A stretch of DNA of 54,077 nt from Candidatus Uhrbacteria bacterium (GTDB lineage: Bacteria; Patescibacteriota; Patescibacteriia; UBA9934; GWF2-40-263), in contig JABITQ010000072.1 in assembly GCA_018700535.1 (NCBI GenBank), forward strand, positions 1 through 54,077, written 5' to 3'. The translations under genes were made by a program, and so were the position numbers. How positions within the stretch are numbered: position 1 is the stretch's first letter; each line of letters begins with the position of its first letter. The notes below the pieces were generated by a model, which saw only the letters and a list, made by a program, of their open reading frames with translations, was not told the origin of the DNA and did no database searches. This document shows, one piece after another, positions 34,125 through 42,682 of the stretch.

Positions 34125-34152
34125 GCTAGATAATTAGTGGCGAGACAATAGC

Positions 34153-34698
34153 TTAAACTTTCTTAACTTGCAAGAAGTCCAACTCGACTGGGGTTTCGCG
34201 TCCAAACACAGATACGAGAACCTTGATCTTGCCGCGCTCTGGGTCAATTTCTGAAACTTTACCTTCCTGTCCTTTAAACGGACCATCAGTAATTTGAACA
34301 GGTGAGCCTTTCTCGACGTCGAGAGCATATTCTGGCTCATCAACTCCCATACGTTTCTGAAGTGCTTCGATTTCTGCTGGAGCGATTGGTGTCGGAATGG
34401 TTCCTGTTCCAATAAACCCAGTAACGTTTGGTGTGTTACGCACCACGTACCAAGAGTCATCTGTTACAACCATCTCTACAAGTACGTAACCAGGAAAGAT
34501 TTTCTCTTCGATGGTTTTGCGCTTTCCGTTTTTGATTTTGATCTTCTTTTCTTTTGGAACGAGAACACCAAAAATTTTCCCTTCCATGTCCATGGTCTCA
34601 ATACGCTGTTGTAGGTTTTGCATCACGTTCTCCTCGTATCCCGAGTAGGTGTGAATTGCATACCAGCGTCGACCAAAGTTAGCTGTTTGTTTTGCCAT
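34153..34698 (-). CDS. nusG: Transcription termination/antitermination factor NusG
   Basis: Binds RNA polymerase and couples it to Rho or ribosomes. The N-terminal NGN domain runs from WYAIHTYSGYEENVMQNL to about residue 110 and includes FPGYVLVEM. The C-terminal KOW domain (about 120-181) carries GSPVQITDGPFKGQEGKVSE and ends PVELDFLQVKKV. At 181 aa it is the standard two-domain form, with a modest basic insertion (KKIKIKNGKRK). It starts four bases after secE. Confidence 0.96.
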   Translation of the reverse strand: MAKQTANFGRRWYAIHTYSGYEENVMQNLQQRIETMDMEGKIFGVLVPKEKKIKIKNGKRKTIEEKIFPGYVLVEMVVTDDSWYVVRNTPNVTGFIGTGTIPTPIAPAEIEALQKRMGVDEPEYALDVEKGSPVQITDGPFKGQEGKVSEIDPERGKIKVLVSVFGRETPVELDFLQVKKV

Positions 34699-34702
34699 AC
34701 TT

Positions 34703-34927
34703 TTATGAAGTAATGGAGATCAGCCAGTCGAGCCCCTCGTTGAGGAGCCAGTCAAGGCCACCGAAGAATCCGGCGATGAATAAGCTTAGTACAATAACAA
34801 TGAGTGAGTACTTTGTCGTAACCTGATTCGTCGGCCATGACACCTTTTTCATCTCTTCGCGAGACTCTTTAACATAACGAAAGAGCCACAAGATCGGATT
34901 CGCCTTTTTTTCTGTTGTTGGTTGCAT
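34703..34927 (-). CDS. secE: Preprotein translocase subunit SecE
   Basis: A small subunit of the SecYEG channel. At 74 aa it is the single-helix form: the amphipathic surface helix with the family pattern VKESREEMKKVSWPT, then one membrane helix (YSLIVIVLSLFIAGFFGGL). The start at MQPTTEKKAN (34927) avoids an untypical extension that would run through the upstream palindrome. It is the first gene of secE-nusG-rplK-rplA. Confidence 0.92.
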   Translation of the reverse strand: MQPTTEKKANPILWLFRYVKESREEMKKVSWPTNQVTTKYSLIVIVLSLFIAGFFGGLDWLLNEGLDWLISITS

Positions 34928-35002
34928 AAAATTGAGTATTTTAAAAAAGGCCTGTTGGGCCCATTCGTCTGTGACTATAGGGGATATTGAGGTTTTTGGC
35001 AA

Positions 35003-35028
35003 GCCACGTCGCTCGCGAGCGACGTGGC
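35003..35028. repeat. Perfect 26-bp palindrome upstream of secE
   Basis: Each 13-base half reads GCCACGTCGCTCG on its own strand. It lies between the 35093 gene's terminator and secE. It could be a protein-binding site or an RNA hairpin in the secE leader. A related but degenerate copy lies at 34095-34124. Confidence 0.6.
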
Positions 35029-35049
35029 AAGGGGGCTGGTGCATAAAAC

Positions 35050-35079
35050 TAAAAGCGACAGAACCGTATGTTCTGTCGC
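35050..35079 (-). terminator. Terminator of 264-aa orphan
   Basis: A perfect 10-bp stem, GCGACAGAAC / GTTCTGTCGC (35055-35064 with 35070-35079). On the minus strand it is followed by TTTTAGTTTT. Confidence 0.85.
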
Positions 35080-35092
35080 GAGCGCTTGAGAG

Positions 35093-35887
35093 CTAGTTAG
35101 TAACCGTCTCAGTAGGCTTTGTTTCGATGCGTCGTCTCCAGGTGTGATGAGATCGATACAATTCGTTCAGTTTTCCTCGAAGACGATTTCGCCACCCCTT
35201 ACTTGATGGGGTTGGTACGTACAGGACGAGAAAAGAGGTGCTGAATTGCGAGGTTGAGAGCAAGAGCTTCAGCGGTTCTACGTCATCGGGGTTCGGAGTG
35301 CAGATCACGAAGAGATGACTATCGTCCCGGGTTTGAATGTGGACGAGCGGTACAATTATGCCGTCGATACGCAGAGAGATCGCACGTGCTTCTTCATACC
35401 AGCTTGGCAGAGTAGGGTGAGTTTCCAGATGCTCTGCAAGGAACAGTGCGCACCCTGTTGAAAGTTTCTCTCTGTGTGCATGGAGCACTTCACAAATGAT
35501 GACAAGATCAATCCTCCAATGGGTCCAGAAACGAATTCCAAACTGTGTAACCTCGTGCATTTTTTCAGAGAGCTTTCGATAAAGATCGTTAGCAATCTCC
35601 AGGTCGGATCGACTTGGATTCACAAAAATGGCGATGTGAGGCGTTCCTCGTTTGTAGTTCAGGAGAGATGGATTTTCTTCCACCAGAACACTCCTCTCGG
35701 ATCCAACGACTCGAATGCGGATTTGTGCACCAAACGAAGTGCTACACATAATTCGCATGCCCTTGCGATTTGCTTGGTATCCAGTTGTCCTGAAGCTAGT
35801 CAGCCAAGGGATGTGTTTGGATAGACGACTCAAGATATGCAGAGCGCGATTCATCTTTGTGGGCTGGTGTTGGTGTGCTGCAGACAT
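35093..35887 (-). CDS. Orphan protein, 264 aa
   Basis: Not recognised. A soluble alpha/beta protein with basic ends (N-terminal HQHQPTKMNRALHILSRLSK, C-terminal GWRNRLRGKLNELYRSHHTW). The middle has alternating strands (TPHIAIFVNPSRSDLEIAND, then IIVPLVHIQTRDDSHLFVIC). AAGGAG lies 6 nt before the ATG at 35887, which decides the start over an upstream in-frame codon at 35911. It has its own promoter right behind the gyrB terminator and its own terminator. Composition and signals differ from host genes, suggesting an acquired single-gene unit. Confidence 0.6.
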   Translation of the reverse strand: MSAAHQHQPTKMNRALHILSRLSKHIPWLTSFRTTGYQANRKGMRIMCSTSFGAQIRIRVVGSERSVLVEENPSLLNYKRGTPHIAIFVNPSRSDLEIANDLYRKLSEKMHEVTQFGIRFWTHWRIDLVIICEVLHAHREKLSTGCALFLAEHLETHPTLPSWYEEARAISLRIDGIIVPLVHIQTRDDSHLFVICTPNPDDVEPLKLLLSTSQFSTSFLVLYVPTPSSKGWRNRLRGKLNELYRSHHTWRRRIETKPTETVTN

Positions 35888-35914
35888 GATGTCTCCTTGG
35901 TGTAGCAACAAAAA

Positions 35915-35943
35915 AAACTAACAGAAAGAGAGGGAGGTGTCAA
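35915..35943 (-). promoter_or_regulatory. Promoter of 264-aa orphan
   Basis: TTGACA (35943-35938), a 17-nt spacer and TAGTTT (35920-35915). The context TTTTTGGTTGACAC is identical to that of the 171-aa orphan's promoter. Confidence 0.6.
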
Positions 35944-35945
35944 CC

Positions 35946-35971
35946 AAAAAGACAGGCTTGCGCCTGTCTTT
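35946..35971 (-). terminator. Terminator of gyrB
   Basis: The stem GACAGGC / GCCTGTC with a 4-nt loop (35951-35968) is followed on the minus strand by TTTTTGG. The orphan's -35 starts right there. Confidence 0.85.
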
Positions 35972-35975
35972 GTTG

Positions 35976-38024
35976 TTAGATGTCCAAGTTCTTTACTGTC
36001 TTTGCGTGTGTCTGGATGAACTTTTTTCGTGGAGCAACTTCTGCCCCCATCAAGACCTCGAATGTTTCATTGGCCTTTTCTGCGTCCTCGATCTCAACAC
36101 GCTTCATGAGTCGAGTCGCTGGGTTCATGGTGGTGTCCCACAATTGATCTGGGTTCATCTCTCCAAGTCCCTTATAGCGTTGGATGTTTACTTTGACACC
36201 AGAGACTTCTTGAATTTCAGCTTCTGATTCAACATCTCCAGCTTCTGAGGAAGATGCTTCTTTTTCAACCTTTGCTGCCTTGGCTTTTTTACCTTTCGCA
36301 CTATTTGCAATCAGTTCCTCAATCGCTGCTTCTTTTTGCTCTTCTGAATAAGCATATCGGAAACTCTTTCCAATGTTCACACGGTACAACGGAGGTTGTG
36401 CGATGTAGATATGCCCCTCAGTAATAAGAGCTGGGAAGTAGCGGAAGAAGAGGGTGAGGAGGAGGGTGCGAATATGGGCTCCGTCAACGTCGGCGTCAGT
36501 CATGATGACCACGCGGTCGTAACGAAGTTTTTCGATATCGAATCCTTCTCCAATGTTTGTTCCAAGCGCAATAACGAGTGACTTGATTTCATTGTTTGCC
36601 AGCATCTTGTCGAGGCGGGCACGCTCTACGTTTAGAATTTTTCCACGCAGCGGAAGGATCGCTTGGTTTTCACGGTTGCGCCCTTGCTTTGCAGAACCTC
36701 CAGCAGAGTCTCCCTCTACAATGAAGATTTCAGAATCTTCAGGGTTACGAGATGAACAGTCAGAAAGTTTCCCCGGAAGCGTAAGACCGTCCAAGGCTCC
36801 TTTACGGAGAACAGTGTCACGTGCAGCGCGTGCAGCACGACGTGCCTGTGCTGCCAGGAGACACTTTCCGATGATGCCTTCTGCATCTCTAGGGTGTTCC
36901 TCTAGGTAGATGCGGAATGATTCACCAAAGATAGATTCGACGGCTGTGCGTGCTTCTGGGTTTCCAAGTTTAGATTTTGTTTGTCCTTCAAACTGCGGCT
37001 CCTTAATTTTGACACTAATGATTGTTGTGAGTCCTTCACGAACATCTTCACCAGTTAGGTTTTTATCCTTCTCCTTTAAGATGTTTTTTGAACGTGCGTA
37101 GTTGTTAAGCTCGCGTGTTAGGGCTGAGCGGAAACCAATAAGATGCGTTCCACCGTCTGGGTTGGTGATGTTGTTTGCAAAACAGTGTACAGACTCGTGG
37201 TACTCATCTGTGTACTGAAGTGCAACTTCTACATCCATGTCTGCATCTTCGTCGTGCTTTGAAACGTAGAAGACGTTTTTGTGCTTTGGAGATTTTCCGT
37301 GGTTGAGATGTCTTACGTAAGAGGCAACACCACCTTCAAAGTAAAAGGCGTATCCACGAGAGTCTCCCTCAACACGTTCGTCAACAACGACGATCTTTAC
37401 GGCCTTGGTTAGGTAGGCTTGCTGTCTCAAGTGATCAAGAATGGTCTTGAGATCAAATTCAGTTGTTTCAAAAATGGAAGCATCAGGCGCAAATGTAATG
37501 CGTGTACCTGTGCCTCTTGCTTTTCCGACTTCTTTAACGGGCTTCTGTGGTTTTCCAATTTTGTATTCCTGCTCCCAGAGTTTTCCTTCACGACGAACTT
37601 CTGCTTTGAGGTAGGTAGAAAGTGCGTTTACAACAGAGACACCAACACCATGAAGTCCACCAGAGACTTTGTATCCACCTCCACCAAACTTTCCACCAGC
37701 GTGGAGTTTGGTGAGTACAAGCTCGAGGGCTGAGACTTTAAACTGAGGATGTTTGTCTACAGGGATTCCACGACCGTTGTCTTCAACAGAAATCATGTTG
37801 TCCGGTAATAGACGTAGGGTAATGATATCCCCATGTCCTGCCATAGCCTCGTCAAACGAGTTGTCCATGACCTCCCAGATCAAGTGATGAAGACCACGTG
37901 GACCTGTTGATCCGATATACATTCCTGGTCGTTTGCGAACAGGGTCGAGTCCTTCAAGAACTTGAATTTGTTGGGCGCCGTAGTCTGACTTTACTTTCTT
38001 TGCAACAGTTTTCTTCGGAGGCAT
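35976..38024 (-). CDS. gyrB: DNA gyrase subunit B
   Basis: The ATPase subunit of gyrase. The GHKL ATPase domain has VMDNSFDEAMAG, DNGRGIPVD and GGGYKVSGGLHGVGVSVVNA. The transducer domain and then the Toprim domain follow, with EIFIVEGDSAGGSA and VIMTDADVDGAHI (Mg-binding aspartates). The tail includes QRYKGLGEMNPDQLW. It is 682 aa. A charged Lys/Glu/Ser-rich insertion (KGKKAKAAKVEKEASSSE) precedes QRYKGLGEM. The start is the ATG at 38024; a TTG two codons upstream is also open. gyrA is not in the window. Confidence 0.95.
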   Translation of the reverse strand: MPPKKTVAKKVKSDYGAQQIQVLEGLDPVRKRPGMYIGSTGPRGLHHLIWEVMDNSFDEAMAGHGDIITLRLLPDNMISVEDNGRGIPVDKHPQFKVSALELVLTKLHAGGKFGGGGYKVSGGLHGVGVSVVNALSTYLKAEVRREGKLWEQEYKIGKPQKPVKEVGKARGTGTRITFAPDASIFETTEFDLKTILDHLRQQAYLTKAVKIVVVDERVEGDSRGYAFYFEGGVASYVRHLNHGKSPKHKNVFYVSKHDEDADMDVEVALQYTDEYHESVHCFANNITNPDGGTHLIGFRSALTRELNNYARSKNILKEKDKNLTGEDVREGLTTIISVKIKEPQFEGQTKSKLGNPEARTAVESIFGESFRIYLEEHPRDAEGIIGKCLLAAQARRAARAARDTVLRKGALDGLTLPGKLSDCSSRNPEDSEIFIVEGDSAGGSAKQGRNRENQAILPLRGKILNVERARLDKMLANNEIKSLVIALGTNIGEGFDIEKLRYDRVVIMTDADVDGAHIRTLLLTLFFRYFPALITEGHIYIAQPPLYRVNIGKSFRYAYSEEQKEAAIEELIANSAKGKKAKAAKVEKEASSSEAGDVESEAEIQEVSGVKVNIQRYKGLGEMNPDQLWDTTMNPATRLMKRVEIEDAEKANETFEVLMGAEVAPRKKFIQTHAKTVKNLDI

Positions 38025-38091
38025 ATTCAATAAATCGATAGTTGATAACCGGCTCCAGAGTACAACAAAACGTCACTTTGATCCATAGGCA

Positions 38092-38100
38092 TGGTATACT
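38092..38100 (+). promoter_or_regulatory. Extended -10 (probably leaderless)
   Basis: TGGTATACT ends 8 nt before the ATG at 38109. No good -35 is seen. Transcription should start at or next to the A of ATG. Confidence 0.55.
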
Positions 38101-38108
38101 TTGCGGGT

Positions 38109-39032
38109 ATGGATCAGGAGGGTGTTTTGCTTGAGGAAGAAAAAGAATTCAAGCGTTTTTATAAGCTGTCACTTTGGTGGGTTGAACACCGTGCATCGCT
38201 TCGACGTCTTGGAATAGGTCTCATTGCCGCATTCGATGTGGTGCTACTTTTGTTTGTGGCCTGGGTTGCAATCGACACGTATGCAATTAGTTTTGATGCA
38301 GAGCGACGTGTGGTTGCGGAGGCTGTTGCATTTGGTCAGTCTGATCTCCATGCTTACACACTTGCAAATGCCGCAGATGATTTAGAAGTCACGCAAGAAA
38401 AGGTATTTTCAATTGGTGAAGGTCGATACGATTTATTTGCAATGTTGCTCAATTCAAATGATGACTGGTGGGCAACGATCACTTATCACTTCACCACTGA
38501 CGAAGGTGATTCTGAGATCACTACAGGATTCATCTTACCCTCAGAAGAAAAGCCTATTGTTGATATCGCGTTTGAGTCTGACTCGAATGTAAGTGATGCC
38601 GAACTCGTGCTTGATTCTGTTGATTGGCATCGTGTTGACCATCACATGATTCACGATTATCAAGCGTGGGAAGATGACCGTCTAAATTTGCTTGTCGATA
38701 GCGCTTCGTTTAGTAAGCAGACTGAGTTTGAGAATGATATTTTTGGACGTGCTTCATTTCAACTTACAAATAGCACAGCATTCAGTTATTACGAGCCCAG
38801 GTTTTTTATCCTTCTGATGAAAGGGTCAAATGTTGTTGGGGTGAATCGTACGAGTCTTTCTGATTTTGAGAGTCGTGAGGAGGTAAAGGTAGACCTTAAT
38901 TGGTTTGGCACATTGCCATCTGTTACGAATATAGAGGTGGTTCCAGAAATCAATCTCTTTGATCTAGATTCCTATAAAGCTCTCGATGGTGAAACGACTC
39001 GCGATACACGAACAAGGGTATTAGGTAGATAG
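38109..39032 (+). CDS. Membrane-anchored hypothetical protein, 307 aa
   Basis: Not recognised. A cytoplasmic N-terminus (about 1-40) is followed by one membrane helix (about 35-60, IGLIAAFDVVLLLFVAWVAI), then a large outer part with beta-strand patterns in two similar blocks (RYDLFAMLLNSNDDWWATI, then RASFQLTNSTAFSYYEPRFF). The ATG at 38109 was chosen because an extended -10 ends 8 bases upstream; an earlier in-frame ATG lies inside the promoter. It precedes rodA and could act in the envelope. Confidence 0.65.
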   Translation: MDQEGVLLEEEKEFKRFYKLSLWWVEHRASLRRLGIGLIAAFDVVLLLFVAWVAIDTYAISFDAERRVVAEAVAFGQSDLHAYTLANAADDLEVTQEKVFSIGEGRYDLFAMLLNSNDDWWATITYHFTTDEGDSEITTGFILPSEEKPIVDIAFESDSNVSDAELVLDSVDWHRVDHHMIHDYQAWEDDRLNLLVDSASFSKQTEFENDIFGRASFQLTNSTAFSYYEPRFFILLMKGSNVVGVNRTSLSDFESREEVKVDLNWFGTLPSVTNIEVVPEINLFDLDSYKALDGETTRDTRTRVLGR

Positions 39033-39040
39033 TCTTTCGA

Positions 39041-39071
39041 AAAATCAACACAATGGGGTTGATTTTTTTGT
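39041..39071 (+). terminator. Terminator before rodA
   Basis: The stem AAATCAAC / GTTGATTT with an 8-nt loop and a run of T, just after the stop at 39032. Confidence 0.75.
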
Positions 39072-39095
39072 TGTCTATGATTAGCTATTACTAAT

Positions 39096-40211
39096 GTGGC
39101 TTCATTGATTTCAAACATAAGAATAAGCCTAAGTAGATTCCGATCAATCGATTGGGTGCTTTTGCTATCTATGTTTACGTTGTTGGTTTTGGGGCTTGCT
39201 GCGATTTATTCAGTCGAGCTCTCTCAGTCATCAGGGAATTTCCTTAATGTTAAAAAGCAATTTATTGCAATTGGGATCGCATCGGTTGTCTTTTTTTATG
39301 TCACGGTTTCTAACTATCAGCTTTTGCGCAACTATTCGTTAGTTCTTTATGTTGCTGGGCTTCTGCTTTTGCTTAGCGTGCTTGTGTTTGGAGATACGAT
39401 TCGTGGTGCGCGTGGGTGGTTTGTTGTGGGGCCGGTGAGCATGCAGCCTGTCGAGTTTATGAAAGCGGGGCTCATCGTCGCGCTTGCAACATTCTTTTCT
39501 TCAAAAGCAGAGCGACCACTTCGAGTTAAGGACGTATTGTTTAGCGGGCTTATTGTGCTCGCTCCTGTCTTTTTGGTGATGATGCAGCCCGACCTTGGGT
39601 CGGCTTCTGTGCTTGTGGGAACATGGTTTTTTATGGCGATGTTTGCCGGGATGCGTTATCAACATGTGGTCATGTTGGGGGTTGTAGGTGCAGTTACTTC
39701 AATCATTGCCTGGTTCAATTTTTTTGCCGAGTATCAAAAGGCGCGCATTCGAACATTTATTGATCCGACGTTTGATCCGTTGGGTCAGGGGTATAACGTG
39801 GCGCAAGCTATTATTGCGATCGGGTCAGGTGGATGGGTGGGGAGTGGGCTCGGTTTTGGAACACAGAGTCACTTAAAGTTTTTGCCAGAGAGCCAGACGG
39901 ATTTTATTTTTGCTGTGATTGCAGAAGAGCTTGGGTTTATCGGTGTGACTGTTTTGATCGTAGCGTTCTCGCTATTGTTTTATCGATTGATGCGAATTGC
40001 TTTGCGTGCGAGTGATGATTTTACTGCATTGATTGTGTTGGGTGTGATCAGTGTGTTGTTTCTTCAGTTCCTTGTAAATATTGGAATGAATCTCGGGTTG
40101 CTTCCGGTGACAGGGATTGGATTGCCATTTGTAAGCTATGGAGGTTCATCGATGATCTTTCTGCTTCTCTTGGTTGCATTTGCGCAGAGTATTGCTATTC
40201 GTCAGAGGTGA
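39096..40211 (+). CDS. rodA: SEDS peptidoglycan glycosyltransferase RodA/FtsW
   Basis: A polytopic SEDS protein that polymerises lipid II during wall growth or division. It is 371 aa with about ten membrane helices. Family motifs: MQPVEFMKAGLIVALA, MMQPDLGSASVLV, IDPTFDPLGQGYNVAQAIIAIGSGG, ESQTDFIFAVIAEELGFIG and the C-terminal GIGLPFVSYGGSSM. The short loops and size favour RodA over FtsW. No penicillin-binding partner is visible nearby. Confidence 0.92.
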   Translation: MASLISNIRISLSRFRSIDWVLLLSMFTLLVLGLAAIYSVELSQSSGNFLNVKKQFIAIGIASVVFFYVTVSNYQLLRNYSLVLYVAGLLLLLSVLVFGDTIRGARGWFVVGPVSMQPVEFMKAGLIVALATFFSSKAERPLRVKDVLFSGLIVLAPVFLVMMQPDLGSASVLVGTWFFMAMFAGMRYQHVVMLGVVGAVTSIIAWFNFFAEYQKARIRTFIDPTFDPLGQGYNVAQAIIAIGSGGWVGSGLGFGTQSHLKFLPESQTDFIFAVIAEELGFIGVTVLIVAFSLLFYRLMRIALRASDDFTALIVLGVISVLFLQFLVNIGMNLGLLPVTGIGLPFVSYGGSSMIFLLLLVAFAQSIAIRQR

Positions 40212-40219
40212 GTTCTGTG

Positions 40220-40228
40220 TGGTACGAT
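40220..40228 (+). promoter_or_regulatory. Extended -10 upstream of zinc-ribbon gene
   Basis: TGGTACGAT, the same TGGTANNNT form as seen before gap, pgk and thyA, but here about 58 bases before the ATG. A leader of about 50 nt is implied. Confidence 0.35.
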
Positions 40229-40286
40229 AGACATACATTTAGGTAAATGCGTGAGAATATTTGTTTAATAATTGTACATAACACTT

Positions 40287-40682
40287 ATGTCCTCAAATCA
40301 AAGTTCTGAGCTTTGGAATGAAGGCCTAAAGCTCGTCTCTTACTGTCCTGTGTGCGAGACACGTTATAATCCGATGGAAGCTAAGGTGCTCGGTGAAAAC
40401 GGAGAGACACATTTGCTTCATGTTCAGTGTCGTAAGTGCAGTCATTCAATATTAGCTCTCGTTTTGGTGAACCAAGCTGGTGCATCATCAGTTGGGTTGC
40501 TGACTGATTTGAGCTTTGATGATGTGATGTTGTTTCGAGAGAATCAGAAAGTATCAATTGATGATGTGATTGATATTCATGCCAAGCTGGATGAAGGTGG
40601 ATTGGATCATATATTTGACACCAGACGCATCGAACAGGTGAAGCGACGAGTTCGCAAGCGCACGAAAAAAGAAACAAAATAA
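40287..40682 (+). CDS. Zinc-ribbon protein, 131 aa
   Basis: Not assigned. Two Cys pairs, CPVC (about residues 20-23) and CRKC (about 49-52), form a zinc ribbon, followed by a helical acidic part and a very basic C-terminus (RRVRKRTKKETK). It may bind nucleic acid or the transcription/translation machinery. The start is the ATG at 40287; an earlier in-frame ATG (40272) has no extra support. A single-gene unit ended by a strong terminator. Confidence 0.7.
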   Translation: MSSNQSSELWNEGLKLVSYCPVCETRYNPMEAKVLGENGETHLLHVQCRKCSHSILALVLVNQAGASSVGLLTDLSFDDVMLFRENQKVSIDDVIDIHAKLDEGGLDHIFDTRRIEQVKRRVRKRTKKETK

Positions 40683-40712
40683 GAAAAACAGCGCATATAG
40701 CGCTGTTTTTCT
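40683..40712 (+). terminator. Terminator of zinc-ribbon gene
   Basis: AAAAACAGCGC / GCGCTGTTTTT, starting right at the stop codon. Confidence 0.85.
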
Positions 40713-40723
40713 CTCGAAAGATT

Positions 40724-40766
40724 GGGGGATTTCCCCCTTGACAATATTGCGTAAATTTCGCACAAT
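40724..40766 (+). promoter_or_regulatory. Promoter of rplY
   Basis: TTGACA (40738-40743), a 17-nt spacer and CACAAT (40761-40766), about 30 bases before the ATG. Just upstream is the inverted repeat GGGGGATTTCCCCC (40724-40737). Confidence 0.65.
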
Positions 40767-40795
40767 AGCGCCGTTATTCCAGTTTTTAACCTCTT

Positions 40796-41467
40796 ATGTC
40801 ATTTTCACTAGAAGCTACAACACGCGCTGAGGTAGGGCGCAAAACCAATGCTCTTCGTTCAGAAAGCGCAATCCCAGCTGTGGTCTACGGTAATTTCACT
40901 AAGCCACAGTCAATCAAGTTGGATTACAATACGTTTATTAAGCTATATCGAGATGCGGGTGAAAGCTCAATTATCGATCTTGCGATCGATGGGAAAGATT
41001 CTATCCCTGTATTGATTCACGAGTTTCAGCAAGATGCTCTTACAGAGGAAGTGATTCATATCGACTTCCGTACTGTGGACATGAACAAGGAGCTCGAAGC
41101 TGTTGTGACTCTAAAATTTGTTGGTGAGTCTGCTGCTGTGAAAGCACTTGGTGGAACATTGATTCGTTCTCGTGAGTCAGTAAACATTCGTTGTCTTCCA
41201 GCTAACTTGTTGCGCAACATCACTGTTGACCTAACAAAGCTTGCGACATTTGAAGATTCAATCCGTATTGGAGACCTTGAGTTGCCAGAGGGTGTTCAGA
41301 TCACTGATGCATCTAAGTTGGCGGTCGCAGTTGTTTCAAAGCCACGTACTTCTGCTGAGATTGAAGCCCTTGATGAAGAAGTTTCTGGAGACGTTGCTGA
41401 CGTTGAAGGAGCAGAGGAAAGCAAAGAGGGTGAGGCTGAAGCAGGAGGAGAGGCCAAGTCTGAGTAA
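40796..41467 (+). CDS. rplY: 50S ribosomal protein L25 (CTC type)
   Basis: bL25, the 5S rRNA-binding protein, in the long CTC form (223 aa). The N-terminal 5S-binding domain runs from LEATTRAEVGRKTNALRSE to about residue 90 (VYGNFTKPQSIKL, HIDFRTVDMNKE). The C-terminal beta domain (about 95-185) has VKALGGTLIRSRESVNIRCL. The acidic Glu/Ala-rich tail is common in this form. It is followed three bases later by the DUF3048 gene. Confidence 0.93.
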   Translation: MSFSLEATTRAEVGRKTNALRSESAIPAVVYGNFTKPQSIKLDYNTFIKLYRDAGESSIIDLAIDGKDSIPVLIHEFQQDALTEEVIHIDFRTVDMNKELEAVVTLKFVGESAAVKALGGTLIRSRESVNIRCLPANLLRNITVDLTKLATFEDSIRIGDLELPEGVQITDASKLAVAVVSKPRTSAEIEALDEEVSGDVADVEGAEESKEGEAEAGGEAKSE

Positions 41468-41470
41468 TAC

Positions 41471-42568
41471 ATGACAAATAAACACCAGGAGGAACAGTCA
41501 AAAACCAAACGCAAGCGCACGGTTCAGACGATTTGGAACGACAGACCAGCTGTCGCACTAATCGCTCTGACAATCGCGCTTGCGTTTGTGTTTGTGGGTC
41601 TGTTGCCAAGGTTTATTGGCGAGGACATTTCAGTTGAAGATCAGATTGGAGATGTGCTTGGTCAGGGAGGTGCCAATTATCGGCATCCAATCACTGGCAT
41701 TCCTTCACATGAGCCGATTGAAGACCTTCAGATTTTTGGTGTGATGATCGATAATCATTTTCAAGCTTGGCCACCGAGCGGAATTGATCAGGCGCTGCTC
41801 GTTGTTGAAGCTCCTGTTGAAGGGAGGATAACAAGAATGATCGCTTTTTTTGATGAGACACAGGAGGTTGATGTTATTGGTCCCGTTCGTTCAGCTAGAC
41901 CGTACTATCTAGATTGGAACAATGAGCTCGATGCGTTGTATGCGCATGTGGGTGGATCAAACGCTGCACTCGACTTAATTGCTTCTGGTGTGACCTTTGA
42001 TCTCAATCAGTATTACAACGGTTCGTATTTTTGGCGCAGCACTCAGCGTTACGCGCCACACAATGTTTACACTTCTACAGAAGAGATGAAAGAGTATGTC
42101 TCGATCCGAGAAGAGGCTCAGCGTGCGCCGGACTTGCTTTATGGCGTATGGCAGTTTAAGAGCCCTGAAAACGGGGGAGAGGATGCTCAGTCGGTTTCTA
42201 TTGAGTACGCTCCACCAGTCTATGTTGCCGATTGGGAGTTTGATTTAGAAACAAGAACGTATCTGCGATCTCAGGGAGGAATTTCTCACCGCACAGATGC
42301 TGGTGTGCAGATTGCTGTCGACAATGTCGCGATTGTGATTACAGATATCGAGGTGATCGATAGTGTTGGGCGAAGATTGGTTGAAACGATTGGGGAGGGG
42401 GAGGCGTTTGTGATGCAAGATGGAATTGTGATCGAGGGAATGTGGAAGAAATCATCTGCGTCAGAACGACTGCGTTTTTATGATGCGTTTGATGAAGAGG
42501 TAAAGATGAATGTTGGTAAAACTTGGATTCAAGTGGTGGGGAGCGTTGATGATGTGACGTTTGAATAA
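41471..42568 (+). CDS. DUF3048 (YerB-like) anchored protein, 365 aa
   Basis: A single N-terminal membrane anchor (about 30-50, AVALIALTIALAFVFVGLLP) after a basic start. The outer part matches the DUF3048 family by PITGIP, MIDNHFQAWPPSGIDQALLV, VIGPVRSARPYYLDWNNELD and HVGGSN. The C-terminal half has the paired domain with beta-rich segments and GMWKKSSASERLRFYDA. The biochemical function of the family is not established. It is cotranscribed with rplY (gap of three bases). Confidence 0.85.
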   Translation: MTNKHQEEQSKTKRKRTVQTIWNDRPAVALIALTIALAFVFVGLLPRFIGEDISVEDQIGDVLGQGGANYRHPITGIPSHEPIEDLQIFGVMIDNHFQAWPPSGIDQALLVVEAPVEGRITRMIAFFDETQEVDVIGPVRSARPYYLDWNNELDALYAHVGGSNAALDLIASGVTFDLNQYYNGSYFWRSTQRYAPHNVYTSTEEMKEYVSIREEAQRAPDLLYGVWQFKSPENGGEDAQSVSIEYAPPVYVADWEFDLETRTYLRSQGGISHRTDAGVQIAVDNVAIVITDIEVIDSVGRRLVETIGEGEAFVMQDGIVIEGMWKKSSASERLRFYDAFDEEVKMNVGKTWIQVVGSVDDVTFE

Positions 42569-42575
42569 GAAATAA

Positions 42576-42616
42576 AATAAACACCTTTTGTCCTGTGGAC
42601 GAAAGGTGTTTTTTTG
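42576..42616 (+). terminator. Terminator of rplY unit
   Basis: AAACACCTTT / AAAGGTGTTT with an inner GTCC / GGAC and a run of T. Confidence 0.85.
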
Positions 42617-42629
42617 TAAATTAAATCAC

Positions 42630-42682
42630 CCCACATCATTTAGATGCAGGGTGTTCGTGTTGGTTGCGTTGTTTACGCAACC
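42630..42682 (-). other. Hairpins at the end of the membrane orphan
   Basis: A perfect GGTTGCG / CGCAACC hairpin (42662-42682) contains the stop codon of the gene at 42673-43503 in its loop. A second imperfect hairpin (CACC / GGTG, with CATC / GATG inside) follows, then ATTTAATTT. Together they may terminate transcription, but the T-tract is poor. Confidence 0.4.
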
